NCBI GenBank assembly: GCA_013397695.1
Contig: VYZI01000665.1
Span: 193,808-257,807, forward strand
Direction: 5' to 3'
Length of the DNA: 64,000 bases
Source of the DNA: Centropus unirufus
Taxonomy: Eukaryota > Chordata > Aves > Cuculiformes > Centropidae
Each line of letters opens with the position of its first letter. Positions within the stretch are counted from its first letter, which is position 1. Shown here in pieces: positions 60,901 to 64,000 of the stretch. The translations under genes were made by a program, and so were the position numbers. The notes beneath the pieces were generated by a model that saw nothing but the letters and a program-made list of their open reading frames with translations, was not told where the DNA came from and searched no databases.

Positions 60901-61794
60901 CCACAGCCAGATTTCTTTGTTTCTTGTAAAATACAAAGATTTGCTTGTGGTCCAACCTCTGCAGACATCTGCCTGCCCAGTTCTTCCAGAGCAGGACAGC
61001 TGTGCCCTGTCACTCCAGCGGGGAGCTCCTCCCGCCCTCTCCCGCTGAGTGAAATGGAGCAGGGGCTAACCTCAGCAGTTGGGTATGGAGTGTTTTTGTG
61101 CCTTCTGATGAGACTTGGTGATCTTCTTGTATTTAATTTCCTTTTCCTCTAGCTCACTTTCCTTATCAAATGCCCCTTGGTGTTGCTTTGCTCTTTGCTT
61201 CTCACTTTTTTTAACAAAGCCCCTGTTACAGCTGCTGAGAGATGTAGTAAAGGCACACCTGGTGGGTCAGGAGAGCCGTGGGCTTTCTCATGTTCTCATT
61301 CTTTTCCATGATCAGGGATTTATTGTTGATTTTAATCTTGGGCCAGGCAGTGTCACTGCATGGTGACAATAGAGTTACTTGAACAGTTTGCTGACAGGCA
61401 GATTTATTTGCCTTCTCATAAGGATGCCAAGGGGGAGGAGGGCTTGGGAGAAGGGAGTTTTCCCTTCGTGCCTTTCAATCCTTTTGAAAGAAGTAGTAAG
61501 AGGGAATACATGGGAATATGGCACTTTGGCTTGAAGGAAGTACTTGAGACTTTTACAAGTTTCTTTCCAGCTTTAATTCCCAGCCTTAGCAGGGGCTGAG
61601 GAAATGCCCATGTTTTATGGTGAGATGCTGTGCAGCTACAAGCATACCTTGCTGTGCCTGCCTGGTTGTTCCCAGATTTGACTCTTCATGCCCAGCGTGT
61701 TCCTCTGGGGTGAGTTTAGGCTCTGGCAATGCAAATGAAAAGCAACCTGGTGCTTAAAGCATCTTCTGGGGATGTGAAGGATCCGGCTTCTTGC

Positions 61795-61880
61795 GATGTA
61801 AAATGGGGATGAGAAATTACCCCTACATCATAAAGGTGGTGCGGTATTTAATTACTGTTTGTAAATGTCTGAGAGATTGT
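61795..61880 (+). repeat. MIR-like ancient SINE fragment, 3' part
   Basis: GATGTAAAATGGGGATGAGA, then CCCCTACATCATAAAGG and TATTTAATTACTGTTTGTAA follow the MIR consensus 'tgtaaaatggggataat', 'cctacctcatagggt' and 'gattaaatgagataatgcatgtaaa' in order. Confidence 0.6.
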
Positions 61881-63887
61881 CTGATAAGGTACCTCTGATA
61901 CACTGCCCAGGGTGTTATCAACCCACACTCCCCTTCAAGGCAGTGCTCTGTAACAATTCCACCTCTGAACTAGTTTCTGTAAACCTGTGGCAATAATCAG
62001 CCCTACTGGATCAAGCAACATAGTGGGACACTGCCAGCTCACTCTGCTGTCCAACCAGTTTCCATGTGTCCCATGAAATGGGCATGTCTCCCAGGCTGGA
62101 CTTATCTGAAAGGAGCTTGCTTTGCCTCTTTTGTAGGCTTCCGTGGCTGACTGGTTGCAGACTCTAAAGGAAATCTGCCTGTCCTAGTTAGGCGGGACGC
62201 CTTTGACTTGAAGCAAGACGTTATACCCTTGGGAAAGACCTCGTTGATGCCATAGTGAGTTACAGAACAAACAGGAAAGGGATGTAAATACCAAACAAGA
62301 CCACAACAGTGGCTCTGAGGAAAGAGACTGCATGAGGTAGTGAATGCAATAGAAGGAAAAAGAACTGGTATAACAGGACTGTGTGGTGAAATAACTTCTG
62401 GATTTAAAAAGCGATGTCCTGGGCAGAAGAGCTTATTTCAAAGGACACTGATAAGGCAACACCAAGCTTTGTTCTGAGCACGGGAGCAAGCAGAGATATT
62501 AGTGATTTTAAAGAATCAAATAAACAAGAGAACTCACGCTTATCTTGTAAGATAAGCTATGGACTTTCACACTCCAGGTCTCAAACCACACTAGGCAGTG
62601 GGCCAGGAGAAGACTTTCGCAGCTAGAGTACTGTGGTGCTTGGCACATTATGCACTAATGTGGCTCCTCTGGAAGCCTCTGGCATTGCTACTGAGTTGTG
62701 GGGTGTTCCTGTGAATCCTTATAGCAACTCAAAACTGTCAGGATGGTTTCTGGGTGGTTGTCTCAGCAGAGGTTCAAAGGGACTTACCCAGAGCTTTTGG
62801 GAGACTCACTAGTGTCTCAATACCTGCTTAAATCAAACATACCTTAAGAAGCTCTGAGTGACTTGAATTTGTGTGTGATGGTACTCTGCACCCTGGAGGA
62901 TCAGGATCAGAATCAAAATCACCAGCAATATCTTTCCTCCCACCTCAAAGCTCATGTACATGGAGAAGGCCGTTTTCCAAAATTTTTCCAAATTTAATCT
63001 TTGTGGGTTTGGACATGAAGACTTTTGGGCCAGAAACATTGTAGCTTTGCTTGCAGAAATCCTCAGAGGTATGTTTCAAAGAAAGAAAAAGGGTTTGTGA
63101 ATAGCTTCAAATTGACCTACATACGATTAATTACCAGCAAGGGAAAACCCACATTTAAAATCCATTTGTCTCCATTGTGATTCTGACAGTACAGTGGTAG
63201 GCAGTACCAGGGCCAAAATCTGGGAGAGCTTACCAACTCTGGACAAATTTCCTTGTGACTGCAGAGCATGTAGAGGTTTGCAATTCCACAGACAATGATG
63301 GGGACTTGAACCTCTTGCAGAAAATGTGGCTTTGTGTGTTTAACTGCTGTCGGTGGATTTCTCCACTGTCAGCTCTAAGGGTCTGATTTTGTTCAAGTCA
63401 CCACCTGAGCACAGAATTTGAGCTGGTGCTGCCAAGACACCAGAGGGGCATCTGCATGGCAGCCTGCGGAAAGCACTACAGAGAAAAGGAGAAATTTCCA
63501 CGGCTGTCGCTGCTGGGACTGCAGGGTGGGCTGATGGCTTGAAGTATCTGTGTTTCTGTTTGTCCACACCTGCAGGTAACCGCTGGAGCGGCTGTGTCCT
63601 CCTGCAGCTTGCACCAAGCTCCCTGTGCAGCCCTGTTTCGTCGCTGGAGGTCCCTATCTAACTTGGGCAGAGGAGCCAAAGTCCTCGGGGGAGCAGGTCA
63701 CGCTGCTCTTCTGGAGTGCTCAGTTACTTCCTGCAGTCACTGCCCTGATGAATGCCGCAGTCCTACAAAATGTACCCAGAAACCCCTTTCATCCACAGCT
63801 CGTAGGGAGCCGCACGCTCAGAGTGAGAACGGTATTCCTCAGAGAGTTGAAAAATCCACGGTGCCAAAGGTTATGCGAGTTGCCTAA

Positions 63888-63955
63888 AATCGCAGAATGG
63901 GTCACTGTTGAAATAGGACAAAAGATTCTTCAGATTCTAGGAATGAAGTCCAACC
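63888..63955 (-). repeat. Possible decayed CR1 LINE 3' end
   Basis: ATCGCAGAATGG, AAAAGATTCTTCAGATTCTA and GAAGTCCAACC loosely follow the reverse complement of sauropsid CR1 3' ends ('atcacagaatgg', 'aaagatcatctag', 'ttccaaccc'). It is very diverged, and the match could be chance. Confidence 0.2.
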
Positions 63956-64000
63956 TTCACATGCTTTGGGATCTTTTCCCCTGCTTCTTCTCCCCCCCCC

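Larger units (their letters stand above)
54961..64000. other. Region downstream of GRHL3, no gene recognised
   Basis: Nine kilobases without an exon I can identify. In human, STPG1 lies convergent to GRHL3, so its 3' exons might be expected on the minus strand, but I recognise none of its Pro-Gly-rich repeat motifs. The longest open frame of the window (60457-61152, plus strand, 231 codons) is here but has no known motif and overlaps a 170-codon frame on the other strand. CpG-richer patches occur near 57280-57420 and 59400-59620. A C9 run closes the window (63992-64000). Confidence 0.65.

Noticed and set aside
54961..64000. 3' exons of STPG1, the convergent neighbour of human GRHL3
   Set aside because: No Pro-Gly-rich repeat or other STPG1-like segment was recognised on the minus strand. 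Gene order or spacing may differ, or the exons lie outside the window.
1..64000. CRISPR array, operon, phage, plasmid or other microbial system
   Set aside because: The window is plainly vertebrate: spliced gene, CpG depletion, polyadenylation signal and long noncoding tracts. No spaced direct-repeat array is present.

Overview
This is a window of vertebrate nuclear DNA. It has one gene I can recognise, a complete, apparently functional GRHL3 (grainyhead-like transcription factor 3) on the + strand. It consists of 16 coding exons between 27388 and 54184, joined by introns that all begin GT and end AG, and it encodes a 600-residue protein. The reading frame closes exactly across all 15 junctions. 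The protein aligns by eye with human GRHL3 from its short first exon to the end of the dimerisation domain. Differences from the mammalian protein, plus the absence of any Alu, L1 or other young mammalian repeat, suggest a sauropsid (bird, crocodilian or turtle). Five old MIR-like SINE fragments and almost no CR1 make the exact group uncertain.

Layout. Positions 1-27169 are 5' intergenic sequence with no gene I can support. They hold scattered homopolymers, one hairpin, a GAAT microsatellite, a MIR-like relic, a CpG-rich patch near 15.8-16.1 kb and a CpG-rich tandem-repeat patch near 20.4-20.6 kb. Positions 27170-27404 are the CpG-rich promoter and first coding exon, with a CCAAT box and a cluster of CACCTG/ACCTGT boxes. 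Intron 1 is about 10.1 kb and contains a CpG-rich patch at 35.5-35.7 kb that looks like an alternative first exon. Exons 2-15 lie between 37519 and 49917. They cover the N-terminal activation region (exons 2-5), the CP2/grainyhead DNA-binding domain (exons 6-11), a variable linker (exons 12-13) and the ubiquitin-like dimerisation domain (exons 13-16). Intron 15 is 4.15 kb. Exon 16, the 3' UTR and a canonical AATAAA signal end the gene near 54.96 kb. Positions 54961-64000 are downstream sequence without a recognisable gene.

The most interesting material is potential transcript diversity within GRHL3. It includes a phase-compatible alternative first exon in a CpG patch (35632-35681) and a phase-compatible open exon in intron 14 (49264-49575). 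Just after exon 15 there is also a stop codon, AATAAA and GU-rich tract, which could produce a shorter protein lacking the last helix region. I found no previously undescribed system such as a new operon, CRISPR array or mobile element.
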